In this document: one piece after another, positions 31,724 through 44,009 of the stretch
Numbering within the stretch: position 1 is the stretch's first letter
Layout: each line of letters begins with the position of its first letter
NCBI GenBank assembly: GCA_029948255.1
Contig: JALIZF010001755.1
Coordinates: forward strand, 558,001 to 622,000
Reading direction: 5' to 3'
Length of the DNA: 64,000 nucleotides
DNA from: Telmatactis stephensoni
Lineage: Eukaryota; Cnidaria; Anthozoa; Actiniaria; Isophelliidae
Position numbers and translations under genes: made by a program
Notes under the pieces: model-generated
The model's input: the letters and a program-made list of their open reading frames with translations, nothing else
Databases searched by the model: none
What the model was told of the DNA's origin: nothing

Positions 31724-34631
31724 TTAAACCTTTTCCTGAGTGGTAACAAACGACATGATAGTAGTTACAAGTCCAAAACATGCAGCTAGGACACCCATAA
31801 TTATCAAAATCACATCCACTAATATTTGAAGCTTAGATAATTGGTCGTACTTTAGACGTAAGTGGAACAAACCTGGAAAAACCAACATCAAGAAAAACAT
31901 GAAACATCCCGTCCAAGCCGTTATCAAGGCAAAATGAGGCAACAAAACTGCGAAGCCGAGGATTGCTAAGGACAGAGTGATACGAAGCAAAACGAAGCTT
32001 ACTGTTGGTGGAAGCTTATTTGTTAGCTTTTCGTAAACAGACAGCTCTTCGATATTTTGTAAAATGACGAGTACTGGAATTGGATACGTAAGCACAACGC
32101 TTAATGTGAAACAAATTGCCACAATCTTGGTTGGGATTGTGACAGGTAAATTATTGAGAATAACTTCATTTGTATTTCCAGTGTAAGTAAGAAAACCACA
32201 AACTGCAAAAACTGTTTTAAAAACCGCACATATGAAGTAAGATACTACTAAAGCTTTTCTGAATTTAGAAAGGTCGGAGACTTCCGCAGCCATTGGAACA
32301 CAAACGGCATGCATTCCATAACCGAATGCTATAATTGACAATGCCACAAAGACACCTCGAGTATCCCAGAATAAAAGTGAGCTGAAATCCCACTGAGGAA
32401 TCTCTTGGAACTCGTAACTTAAAGCTACAACAGCTGATGCTATCAATGCAATAAAACTTATCAAACTGATCCATGCAATTTGTGAGAATTGTTTCAGGAA
32501 TAGAGTTGGTAAAACTAGCAATGTTCCAAGACATGCCCACTGAGACTCTGTAATGGGAACTTGTGGAAACTGCTGCGACATCAAAGAACCACAGAGGACG
32601 ACATAGGAAATCGAAGTCGTGGAGATGTCCACGAACAGTATCGCCCAAATTATGGGTTTCATTGGAGCCCAGGAGTCCCTGCCAATATCCTGGTAGGTCC
32701 ATCTCTTTCTTGTTCGTACCTCCACATTCATCATCTTCATCAAGACATTCAGCAAGAAGATTGGCTGTGTATCCCGTGATGAATGGAATGACAAAGAATG
32801 CAATGACTGCAACAATACCTCCTTCCTTGACAGCATAAGGAAATGCAAGGAAGCCAACACCTTCCATGTAGTTGATCATATTAAAAGTTATTTTCCACGT
32901 GCTGATTTCTCTGGACTTGGATGTATTTGTTTCACTGTCATATGTGGAGAAAAGAGAGATTTCGTGTTGCGTGGGATCCCTGTGTTGCTCTTTTGACTGG
33001 TCAGTGGATTTCAGTTGTCCTTGCAGATCAGAATCAGTTTGCTTGAGCGGTTTATAATCATGACGAGGTTGAATAAAAGAATGAAATATCTGAAAGAGAG
33101 GATTTTTAAAAATAAAGTAGATTAATATAGCTGGTTCGTCTTGCAGATTTTGATTAACATCTCCAGAACAAGACGTTTTGGTTGACTGATTGATCACAAA
33201 ATATTTTCTTGTTTGTGTAAGCATGGGTCCTTAAAAAATTGCTTTCATTGAAGGGGGCACTGCTAAAACAAGTAAGATTTTCTGATTTCTCACCCATCTC
33301 TCCCCTCCTGTAATTCATGAGCGTTTCCTAAATGGCGCAAAAGCTGTGCGTGACTAATTGCTGCGAGCGAAGCGAGTAGCCTCCTATTCGGAACACAGTG
33401 TAATCTGTGGATGTCACTAGACGAGCATGCGATACATACGATCAGCGGTTCAAGTCCATACCGTATCGAGAGTCGATTCAAGGATGTCACTAGACGAGCA
33501 CGCGATACATTCGATCAGCGGTACAAAATTTTTGCATGAATAGCTGTTGACAGACAAATTAAAGGTCTTTACTACTGCGGCTTGTTGAACTACAGGCAAC
33601 CAGTGTACGGTTCGAGGTGCGTCTTGTTAAAAAGTTTATTAACGACAACATATCAATCGCTCTTACTGTAGCGACAGCTAATCTAAATGTCCTTTTTAAG
33701 CCGATTTGGGGCTCCCTTTTACATGGGCACGAGTGCGTCTAGTTCAATATTGAAGGTCAACTAGCAGTGTTCGTCACACAACGCACAGGAGATAAACAAG
33801 AAACATTTGATATATCAGACAAAGCGGTGTACTTTCGTAAGTTTTAGGGGAACAGTTCTGCTAACGTGGATACACCAGCTGTTTTTTGCTCGCAGCATTT
33901 CACTTTCTATTAGAAATAGCTAGTTACTATAATTTATTCACCGCCTGAAAATTTGTTTATAAATTTGACACGAGGCCGAAATCAAAAGTCGTTAGCGAGA
34001 GCCAAACATTAAATGGTGGCCTTTTATATGTCTTTAGAAACTCTAAAGTAATAATAAAACAGGTATATAAGGAACTCAGAGCAAAAACGATTTACCTTGA
34101 AATACAGTATTTCGACTGTGTCTCACAGCCTTCATCAGTTAAGTGATAGCTAGTGGTGCGGAAACAAGAGATGGTCATGAATCCCTTCATGAATCCCTTC
34201 ACTCTCTTTTCACTAAAAGTATTCTAAGGCCATCAAGAAAATTTGTAAAGTTCGATAAATAGTCCTTTCCACTTTACATTCTCAGGTGTTTGCCAGTGGT
34301 CAACTTTTAGGTTAGACTAAAGTGACGTTTTTTTTCAAGTGGTTGTTGATGATATCCAAAATTATCTTGGTAAGTTTCATTACTGTATGCCAGGTTTCTT
34401 TGTAAATATCGCCAATTTTGGACTTTTATATTTCCTAGAGTTTCCACCGGATTGTTATGAAACTTCGCAGCTTTACGAAATTCGGCACGATAAATATCAA
34501 GATAATATTGTTGTTTTGGTGTAAAAGTGTCTATTGGCGCGTCTCGAAAAGAAACTAATCCAAATTTCGAAATACTCTCTTTTTTATAGTTTAACGCTTA
34601 CCTTTTCTTGAAATAGTCGTGGTATCGGCAT
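31724..34631 (-). pseudogene. VIAAT/SLC32-like transporter, copy 2, frameshifted
   Basis: Same family and exon plan as copies 3 and 4. Exon 1 (34631-34602) encodes MPIPRLFQEK and has donor AAG|gtaagc. Exon 2 (33089-31724) begins after ctctttcag with IFHSFIQPRHDYKPL. All membrane segments are present: MINYMEGVGFLAFPYAVKEG at the start, LLPHFALITAWTG near the end. Near 32717 the sequence reads GAGGTACGAACA where copies 1, 3 and 4 have GAGGGCGAACA or a same-length variant. This one-base gain shifts the frame after DEDDECGG. The rest stays open in the new frame for 378 codons, so the lesion is recent or a sequencing/assembly error. No second break was seen. Confidence 0.82.
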
Positions 34632-34640
34632 TTTGTCTTT
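33890..34640. repeat. Duplicated upstream block of the transporter (first of three)
   Basis: The segment around exon 1 and intron 1 of copy 2 is repeated around copy 3 (about 38400-39470) and, more diverged, copy 4 (about 47290-47830). Shared words include CAGTGGTCAACTTTTAGGTT and CTTGAAATAGTCGTGGTATC. This is the duplicated unit that carried each exon 1. Confidence 0.85.
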
Positions 34641-34904
34641 GCAGAAAGTTTCCTCAACCCTCTATGGCTATCACATGCAGTGATCAGTTGTAAAGCGCGC
34701 GCGTTTTTTTACATAATATGATAACCAAAAACTATTGAGGCGAAACATTATGATAATAATAGAGACAGCTGAGACATTAAACGTCTTTTGGTACACAAAA
34801 CCTCGATTGGTGTCACAGCCAACTGCACTGTTAGAAAAGCCCATTGAAAATGGATGTACTGAGATAGAAAAACAAAAGAATCCCTCGTATACCAGCACTT
34901 GTGA

Positions 34905-34985
34905 TCCAGCGCCCGAGCTGGAACTCGAACCTGGACCACAGCGGTGAATGGCCAGCGCTCTCACCGCTCGGCCAACCATACAACC
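34905..34985 (-). mobile_element. tRNA-derived SINE head
   Basis: On the minus strand the A-box-like TGGCCGAGCGGTGAGAGCGC is followed by the B-box-like GGTTCGAGTTCCAGC, spaced as in a tRNA. The copy 3 block has a truncated version at about 39725-39780. Confidence 0.75.
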
Positions 34986-35474
34986 CATATTCTAAAAGTC
35001 GGAGGCTTTGTTGATTCTTAACAGGGTAGATCTAGAGACTCGCTTCACGGTCTTGAACTTTGAGTGAGTTGTTATCCCCTTGATGTTCGTTATGAGACCT
35101 CACCGTGTTAATGACCTAAAGTTGAGACCATGATAGTATTGTTGACATTTTATCTACAAGTACTTTTGTAAACTAGCTGCTCGTCCACTTCAGGATCGTA
35201 CAATCGTGTAGCCGATGTAGTCCGAAGAGAATGGTTGGCGCCATAAATACCTCCAAGTTCACAAATCTTTTCCCAGTTTATTATGAAATACTAAATGGAA
35301 AATGTGTGGTGAATTTTCCTAATTAATGATTTCTATCAGTTACCAGTAGACAGTCCACGACAACATTCCAAAACCTCTTGGAAACAAAAGAAAACGGGTG
35401 TGGAAGATCTATATAAACAGCTTAAAAAATGCCTTCGAAGACCTCGCACTCGGTTTTTGACCTATATATAAACC

Positions 35475-35609
35475 TAGCCTCCTCCGCAGGCAACACTGTT
35501 TGCTCAGTCTCGGGTGTTGGGCTTCCTGTTTAGGTGAAATGCGGTTAAATTAACCGTTACAAAGGAAGCCCAAGGAGGAATAATAAGGAGTTGCCTGCGG
35601 AGGAGGCTA
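35475..35609. mobile_element. Foldback MITE with 9-bp target duplication (TAGCC group)
   Basis: Ends are TAGCCTCCTCCGCAGGCAAC and GTTGCCTGCGGAGGAGGCTA. It is flanked by ATATAAACC on both sides (35466-35474 and 35610-35618). The paralogous site near 41022-41031 has a single ATATAAACC and no element, an empty site. Confidence 0.92.
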
Positions 35610-36245
35610 ATATAAACCATACTGCCGTGATATATAGCTAATTGCACAAACATTGACCCTTCAAAGCACAGAAGCTAAGACCGAAATGAACACTGGGAAA
35701 TTTGTTGATTAGATGATTTTAAAGAAGCGCGTGTACATGGACGTTTCAAACAGTGACCGACATAAATTCTTGGTATTCCAAACACAATTATTTTTTTATG
35801 TAGCGAATTCACAGATAAAACATATGAATATCCAGATATATTACTAGTGTACCCAGGAGTCATTTCCGTCTCAGCTTCTAGATTCGATGATTTTGAAAGG
35901 GTCAATGTTTGTGCAAATAGCTATATAAACCTTTCTGACATGATATGTGAACCATAGTGCCGTGATATAAACCTTTCTGACATCTTTCCGCTTTGACATA
36001 TAGACCTTACTACCGTGATATCAGTTGGTAGTAAAGGATAGAGTACATGATGCACTTTTCTAGCTTGCAACCATAACGTGTACCCTCATGATACACGCAA
36101 TGATGCGTGCTTACTGCTTCGTATATGTACTTAGGACTCCATGCTGTCCAATTTGAAAAGAAAATTGGACGAAGAAAATTCCGAGGATGCGGCCTCGTCC
36201 AATTTGGCAGTGAGATGAATTTTTTGAGTTCAATTTTACTTATGA

Positions 36246-36416
36246 ATTATATAGTTGCCTCTAAATCCAATATTATGAGCACTTATCTCTATTTTTTGGT
36301 CAACAGTCCAACTGATTTCAAGTGTTCAATTAATTTTAAAAAAATTGGACAGTTAACCAAAATTAAAGAAAAATCTACCTGTTGGCAATATGTGATTTAG
36401 AGGCAGCTATATAATT
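36246..36416. mobile_element. Foldback repeat, three copies in the cluster
   Basis: Inverted ends ATTATATAGTTGCCTCTAAA and TTTAGAGGCAGCTATATAAT. Further copies lie at 39246-39410 and 42657-42819. Beside each are CCAATTT/AAATTGG inverted words (GTCCAATTTG and AAATTGGACGA). Confidence 0.8.
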
Positions 36417-36585
36417 AAGAAGAAAAATCGAGTTCTTCTTCAATACCGTTGCGCGTATGAGACTGCATTATTTAGCAAACAATAAAGGCAATGGAGCGGC
36501 TTTGCATGGATTTAGATATCCGTAATTTTTCAACACAACCACTTGGGATAAAACGACAACTTTAATCATTTGAGCTACAAAGGCT

Positions 36586-39455
36586 TTACATGGTTTTCTG
36601 TGTTGTAACAAACGACATGATAGTAGTAACAAGTCCAAAACATGCACCTAGGACACCCATGATTATCAAAATCACATCCACTGATATTTGAAGCTTAGAT
36701 AATTGGTCGTACTTTAGACGTAAGTGGAACAAACCTGGAAAACTTAAGGTGAACAGGTAGGTGACAGACCCCACCCAAGCAGTTATCAAGGCAAAATGAG
36801 GCAACAAAACTGCAAAGCCGAGGATTGCTAAGGACAGAGTGATACGAAGCAAAACGAAGCTTACTGTTGGTGGAAGCTTATTTGTTAGCTGTTGGTAAAC
36901 GGACAGCTCTTCGATATTTTGTAAAATAACCAGTAGTGGAATTGGATACGTTAGCGCAATGTTTAATGTGAAACAAATTGCCACAATCTTGGTTGGGATT
37001 GTGACAGGTAAATTATTGAGAATAACTTCATTTGTATTTCCAGTGTAAGTAAGAAAACCACAAACTGCAAAAACTATTTTAAACATCGCGCATATGAAAA
37101 AAGACACAACTAAAGCTTTTCTGAATTTGGAAAGGTCGGAGACTTCCGCAGCCATTGGAGCAGAAACAAGGTGAATTCCAAAACCGAATGCTATAATTGA
37201 CAATGCCACAAAGACACCTCGAGTATCCCAGAATAAAAGTGAGCTGAAATCCCACTGAGGAATCTCTTGGAACTCGTAACTTAAAGCTACAACAGCTGAT
37301 GCTATCAATGCAATAAAACCTATTAAGCTGATCCATGCAATTTGTGAGAACTGTTTCAGGAATACAGTTGGTAAAACTAGTAACATTCCAAGACATGCCC
37401 ACTGAGACTCGGTAATGGGAACTTGTGGAAACTGCTGCGACATCATAGAACCACAGAGGACGACATAGGAAATCGAAGTCGTGGAGAGGTCCACGAACAG
37501 TAACGCTAAAATTATGGGTTTCATTGGAGCCCAGGAGTCCCTGCCAATATCCTGGTAGGTCCATCTCTTTCTTGTTCGCCCTCCACATTCATTATCTTCA
37601 TCAAGACATTCAGCAAGAAGATTGGCTGTGTATCCCATGATGAAGGGAATGACAAAGAATGCAATGACTGCAACAATACCCCCTTCCTTGACAGCATAAG
37701 GAAATGCAAGGAAGCCAACACCTTCAAGGAAGTTGATCATATTAAAAGTTATTTTCCACGTGCTGATTTCTGTGGACTTGGATGTATTTGTTTCACTCTC
37801 ATATGTGGAGAAAAGAGAGTTTTCGTGTTGCGTGGGATCCCTGTGTTGCTCTTTTGACTGGCCATGGTTAGTGAATTTCAACTGTTCTTGCAGATCAGCA
37901 TCAGTTTGCTTGAGCGGTTGATAATCATGACGAGGTTGAATATAAGAATGAAATATCTGAAAGAGGAAATTTTTTAAAATAAAGTATAGATTAATAGGTT
38001 CGATTTTGATTAACACTGGCTCCAGAACAAGAACAAGAGGGTCATCCACTGCTTAGACTGGTCAGTGGATTTCGGTCGTCCTTGCAGATCAGCATCAGTT
38101 TGCTTGAGTGGTTGATAATCATGACGAGGTTGAATAAAAGTACTAGATATCTGAAGGAGAAGATTTTAAAAATAAGGTAGATCAGATGGGTTCGTTTTGG
38201 CAGATTTTGATTAACATTTCCAGAACAAGACGTTTTGGTTGACTGATTGCTCACAAAATATTTTCTTGTTTGTGTAAGCATGGGGTCCTTAAAAAAATTG
38301 CTTTCATTGAAGGGGCCACTGCTAAAAAAAGTAAAATTTTCTAATTTCTGTAAATAATGAGTGTTCCCTAAATGGCGCAAAAGCTGTGCGTGACTAATTA
38401 CTATAATTTATTCACCGCCTGAAAATTTGTTGTTAAATTAAATTTGGCGCGAGGCCGAAATCAAAAGTCGTTAGCGAGAGCCAAACATTAAATGACGGCC
38501 TTTTATATAACTTTCTGTCTTTAGAAACTCTAAACTAATAATAAAACAGTTATATAAGGAACTCAGAACGAAAACGATTTACCTTTATACCTTTACCGAA
38601 ATATTTCGACTGTGTCTCACAGCGTTCATCAGTCAAGTGATAGTTAGTGGTGCGGAAACAAGAGATGGTCATGAATCCCTTCATGAATCCCTTAAACTTC
38701 ACTCTCCCTTCACTAAAAGTATTCTAAGGCCATCAAGAAAATTTGTAAAGTTCGATGAATAGTCCTTTCCACTCAGTACATTCTCAGGTGTTTGCCAGTG
38801 GTCAACTTTTAGGTTAGACTAAAGTGACTTTTTTTCAAGTGGTTGTTGATGATATCCAAAATTACCTTGGTGAGTTTTGCCGTTACTGCATTCCAGGTTT
38901 CTTTGTAAATATCGCCAATTTTGGGCCTTTATATTTCCTAGAGTTTCTACCGGATTATTATCAAAACTTCGCCGCAGCTTTACGAAATTCGGTACAATAA
39001 ACGTTTTGATAAAAGTGTCTTTTGGCGCGTCACGAAAAGAAACTAATCCAAACTTGGAAAAACTCTCTTATTTGTATATGTAATAGGACTCCATGCTGTC
39101 CAATTTGAAAATAATTGGACGAAGAAAATTCCGAGGACTGCCAAAATTGGACGAGGCCGCAGGCCGAGTCCAATTTGGCAGTCAGAGGAATTTTTTGAGT
39201 TCAGTTTTTTCAAATTGGACAAGCATTGAGTCCTGTTACTTATTAATTATATAGTTGCCTCTAAATCCTATATTATTAGCACTAATCTCTATTTTTTGGT
39301 AAATTGTCCAATTTCAAGTGTCCAATTTAAGAAAAATTGGACAGTCAACCAAAATTAAAGAAAAATCTATCTGTTGGCAATATGTGATTTAGAGGCAGCT
39401 ATATAATTATAAGTGTAACGCTTACCTTTTCTTGAAATAGTCGTGGTATCGGCAT
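36586..39455 (-). CDS. VIAAT/SLC32-like amino acid transporter, copy 3
   Basis: Two coding exons. Exon 1 (39455-39426) encodes MPIPRLFQEK, with an ACAAAATGCC start context and donor AAG|gtaagc. Exon 2 (37956-36586) follows acceptor ctttcag and starts IFHSYIQPRHDYQPL. Joined in phase 0 they give 466 residues. A hydrophilic N-terminal tail of ~75 residues precedes about ten membrane segments. The family blocks FLEGVGFLAFPYAVKEGG, TNEVILNNLPVTI and LLPHFALITAWVG are present. The alternative of reading through the intron to upstream ATGs would add an unconserved tail and is less likely, because exon 1 recurs before copies 2, 3 and 4 at the same relative place. The C-terminus ends FVTTQKTM. Function at the level of substrate is unknown. 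Confidence 0.87.
38054..38152 (-). pseudogene. Relic of a transporter exon 2 start
   Basis: In intron 1 of copy 3. On the minus strand it has an acceptor-like tccttcag and then the start of an exon 2 (ACCTCGTCATGATTATCAAC, then CACTCAAGCAAACTGATGCT). It stops after ~95 bp and abuts TAAGCAGTGG. The adjoining 38160-38380 matches the intron 1 of copy 2 (33100-33330). It is a leftover of unequal crossing-over or local duplication. Confidence 0.8.
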
Positions 39456-39867
39456 TTTGTCCTTGCAGAAAGTTTCCTGAACCTTTGAAGGCTATCACAG
39501 CGATTTGTAAAGCGCGTAGTTTACATAATATGATAACCCAAAACTATTGAGGCTAAACATTATGATAATAATAGAGACAGCGAGACATTAAACGTCTTTT
39601 GGTACACAAAACCTCGATTGGTGTCACAGACGACTGCACTGTTAGAAAAGCCCATTGAAAATGGATGTACTGAGATAGAAAAACAAAAGAACCCTTCGTA
39701 TACTGAGTACCGCGCTACTTATGATCGTGAATGGCCAGCACTCTCACCGCTCGGCGGCACCGCTCGGCCAACCATACAACCCATATTCCGAAGTCGGAGG
39801 CTTTATTGATTCTTAACAGGGGAGATCGGGGCTCTCTAGCTAGAGACTCGCTTCACGCGCGGTCTTG

Positions 39868-40558
39868 CTCAAGTATATTAAGGCTTATTTGACTTAGGCC
39901 CGATTTTTGAAAATATAGGTTTATTAAAATGATCGTGGTCTGTTGTTTATCAAGATCTTTAAAAAATTCATATATGTTGTCGAATACACATGAGCTGAAA
40001 CTTTATGTGAGATTTTAAACTTTGAGGGAGTGTCACGTGACATATTTCAACGAATTATTTAATTGGAATTTTTGATTACAAATGGGGTACACAAAGATTT
40101 CTTCGATTTAAACAATTTATATCTTATTTTATTTCTTTTCTTATGCTCTTTCTGACAATGTCTTTGAATATTGAAAAAATACTCTGTGGGAAGAGATATT
40201 TTAGAAAAGAGGTCACGTGACCTAACATGAAAATATGTTTTTTCCTAATATGTTTTTTCCCAAAAGTGATGGACACGATTAAAAGACGGCATCATATACC
40301 TGAGCCAAATGTCTAATAACACTGTGAATTTCAGTGAGATGGGTTAAGGTTCTGTGTACCCCATTTTCAAAAAAACGTTTTTGCAGCCTTAAGGTCACGT
40401 GACCAATGAATTGAAAAACAATTGCTATCAAAGTGTTTATAATGTGCATCTGCATCATCTCCCAAGAAATCTTTGCGATATCTTTAAACTTCCGTGTTTT
40501 ATGAGCGAAAATGGTTATTTCCCAATTTGCATAATAGTCAGGCCTTAATACACTTGAG
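39868..40558. mobile_element. ~690-bp TIR insertion with GTCACGTGAC palindromes
   Basis: Ends CTCAAGTATATTAAGGC and GCCTTAATACACTTGAG. It is absent at the paralogous position near 35055, where GGTCTTGAACTTTG runs on directly. The palindrome GTCACGTGAC occurs three times inside, at about 40031, 40212 and 40393, roughly 181 bp apart. No ORF. Confidence 0.78.
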
Positions 40559-41380
40559 TGAACTTTGCGGAGTAAGTTGTTATTCCCTTGCTTGATGTTC
40601 GTTATTAGACCTCGCCGCGTTACTTAATGACCAAAAGTAAATTGAATGGCCAGCTTTAGCTTTTCGGCAGAGACCATGATAATATTGTAGACAGTTTATT
40701 TACCAGTTTTTTCGTAAACTAGCTGCTCGTCCACTTCAGGATCGTACATGCAATCGTGTAGCCGATGTAGCCCGAAGAGAATGGTTGGTTCTGTAGCCAG
40801 AAATACCTCCAAGTTCACGCAATCTTTTCCCAGTTTATTATGAAATACTAAATGGAAAATGTGTGGTGAACTTTCCTAATTAATGATTTCTATCAGTTAC
40901 CAGTAGACAGTCCACGACAACATTCCAAAACCTCTTGGAAACAAAAGAAAACGGGTGTGGAAGATCTATATAAACAGCTTAAAAAATGCCTTCGAAGACC
41001 TCGCACTCGGTTTTTGACCTATATATAAACCATACTGCCGTGATATATAGCTAATTGCACAAACATTGACTCTTTCAAAGTCTCGAAGCTGAGACCGAAA
41101 TGAGACCGAACACTGGGAAATTTATTTATTAGATGATTGAAACTAGAAGCGCGTGTACATGGGATTGGACGTTTCAAACAGTGACCGAGATAAATTCTTG
41201 GTATTTCCATGCAACACAATTATTTTTTATTTATGTATCAAATTCACAGATAAAACAAGGAGTTATTTCCGTCTCAGCTTCTAGATTCAATGATTTTGAA
41301 AGGGTCAATGTTTGTGCAAATAGCTATATAAACCTTTCTGACATGATATATAAACCATAGTGCCGTGATATATAAACCTT

Positions 41381-41687
41381 TATATAATAATTGGCATATT
41401 ACGCGCGCTCTGATTGGTCGAACAACCATGTGTGATTAGAGTACACACACATAGATGGCGTCATCGAATCTTACGCGCGCTCTGATTGGTTGGAATGTTT
41501 CGATAAATATTATATAAAACGGATAGATTCCATTTTTTCGTGTGTCTGTACTCTAATCGATGCACAGAAGACGTCAAAATGTGATGAGAACAACAGTCAC
41601 GCGTACTTTTTTGTTCTCACCGCATTTTGACGTCATCTGTGCATCGATTAGAGTACAGACGCACGGAAAAATGGAATCTATTTGTTA
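41381..41687. mobile_element. Foldback repeat element, copy B
   Basis: Near-identical to 144-471 but with a shorter hairpin loop. It is inserted among ATATATAAACC tandem repeats (about 41330-41760, unit words CATAGTGCCGTGATATATAA), which continue on both sides. Confidence 0.85.
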
Positions 41688-41787
41688 ATTCTGACATGAT
41701 ATATAAACCATAGTGCCGTGATATATAAACCTTTCTGACATGATATATAAACCATAGTGCCGTGATATATATATATATATCTTTCCG

Positions 41788-42103
<316 letters not shown>

Positions 42104-42419
42104 CAAGCTTATTCCATCCAGTGAAGGCAGGGTCACCACAACAGCTTTCGCCAATTACTGTGGGCCCTGTAGTGTTATAGGACAGACCACACACACCGGC
42201 AACTTCATGGCCTACTCTCCCCGAATAGTGGTGTGGGTTCTTTAACGTCCCTCCGGTGCAAGTAGTGAAGTGTTAGAGAGACGGAGCCTACGGTTTAACG
42301 TCCTTATCCGAGAAGACGTGAAGATCTAACCATTTGCAGTTGTAATTACAAAGGCAGCACCTTCTCCTCAATTATTTAAAGACCCTGAGTGTTGGTCCGG
42401 CCGGGATTTGAACCCCGAT
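42104..42419 (-). mobile_element. 5'-truncated tRNA-derived SINE
   Basis: On the minus strand it begins with a B-box-like GGGGTTCAAATCCCGGCC. The body contains GGACGTTAAAGAACCCACAC, and it ends in the (TAAA)n tail. The A box is missing. The paralogous site near 36000 lacks the whole tail-plus-body segment, which fixes its borders. Confidence 0.8.
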
Positions 42420-42837
42420 CTTACTACCGTGATATCAGTTGGTAGTAAAGGATAGAGTACATGATGCACTTTTCTAGCTTGCAACCATAACGTGTACCCT
42501 CATGATACACGCAATGATGCGTGCTTACTGCTTCGTATATGTAACAGGACTCCATGCTGTCCAATTTGAAAAGAAAATTGGACGAAGAAAATTCCGAGGA
42601 TGCGGCCTCGTCTTCTCTCAGTGGAATTTATTTAGTTCATTTTTACTTATCGATCAATTATATAGTTGCCTCTAAATCCAATATTATGAGCACTTATCTC
42701 TATTTTTTGTCCAATTTCAAGTGTCCAATTAATTTAATAAGAAAAGTTGGACAATTAACCAAAATTAAAGAAAAATCTATCTGTTGGCAATGTGTGATTT
42801 AGAGGCAGCTACATAATTACTCGTGCCCAGGCCTTTA

Positions 42838-43985
42838 GGCCGGGAACGAGTTATAAACTGCAAATGTTTTTTTTTTCCTCTGGTTGCCGCCAGAAGAGGC
42901 CTTTCTTGCGCAATTGGTCACGTGTTAAAGCTCCCGATTGGTTAAGAGCGTAAGAAACAATGCCCTTCATTCATCATCTTTTTGGAGCGAGGGCGAACTC
43001 TTCGAAGGTCTTCGAAGTGAACGCCAGTCAGGAACTTTAGGAATGCAAGATGGCGGACAGCCCCAAAAACAGCTTTCAGAGACAGGCTTTTCCAGCAGTG
43101 AGACAATAGAAAATGGAGCTTTTAACTCGAGATATACCTAGACACTTATAAGGGCTTTAGAGTGGGCTGTTATTTTGAGCTTGATCTCCAATACTTTGAC
43201 CAAATATCGAACTCTCAATGGAGTACTCGAAAATGAAGCTCTCCCGACTCAGAGCAATTCCTTTGAGCTGGAAATCTACGAATTTCTCACCCTACATGTT
43301 GCTAAACGCATATAGAGGCAAGTCAATTATATTTTTCATTCAAGCATTCAAGAAATCTTGAGAGGTTTTTGTATTGAATTTTAATTCTGGCCAGACAATT
43401 TATTTATATATTTTCATGGAACCAAGGCTTTATTTGACCTGATGCGTTTGGTTACGTAATGGATAAAACATCTGAAACATGAACGAAAAAATTCACAATT
43501 TGTTATTGTGTCAAAAACGTCGTTGTAGAAGTCTTTACAGCAAACAATTGAGATATATAGTGAAATAAAAAGTTGAATAAACTGGTATATTTTTGCATGT
43601 TGGAGACTATCTAATACCCATGCATGATAATAGAAGGACAAAGGCAAACACTAATAGCTGCCGACAGACAAATTGACTAAATAAATCAGATATTCTTTAA
43701 AAAGGTCAAAAAGGGTCTTTTATTACGGTTAAGTGAAGAATGCGTGAAACGGCTCGGGGAAGAGTACGAACGCGGCCGGACATTGAAGCCTCTCCTAAAA
43801 GGGGCTCCCAGGGCACGAGTGAACGCACGTGTGCGTCTAGTTAAGAAGAAAAAACGAGTTCTTCTTCATTAACGTTGCGCGTATGAGACTGCATTATTTA
43901 GCAAACAAATGGCGATGGCGCGTCTTTGTATGGATTTAGATATCCGTAAATTTTCAACACAATCACTTGGGATAAAACGACAACT
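42838..43985. other. Spacer between copies 3 and 4, no gene recognised
   Basis: No conserved coding segment. AAGATGGCGGAC at about 43047 resembles a YY1-type promoter motif, but no gene start can be attached to it. A small hairpin (CTCGTGCCCAGG against CCGGGAACGAG) lies at about 42820-42850. Confidence 0.45.
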
Positions 43986-44009
43986 TTAATCATTTGAGCT
44001 ACAAAGGCT

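Larger units (their letters stand above)
35150..36420. repeat. Segmental duplication, matched at 40700-42830
   Basis: Long collinear similarity, for example AGCTGCTCGTCCACTTCAGG at 35179 and 40723, and CCACGACAACATTCCAAAAC in both. Differences are mostly whole insertions (see 35475, 41381 and 41788-42419). It forms part of the tandem unit carrying each transporter copy. Confidence 0.88.

Noticed and set aside
32265..33224. Separate 319-residue protein overlapping transporter copy 2
   Set aside because: It is the N-terminal frame of copy 2 run past the frameshift, so its C-terminal half is out of frame.
36586..38049. Longer single-exon reading of copy 3 starting at 38049
   Set aside because: The extra N-terminus crosses a conserved acceptor (ctttcag) and intron. 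The 10-codon exon upstream fits phase and is present for three copies.
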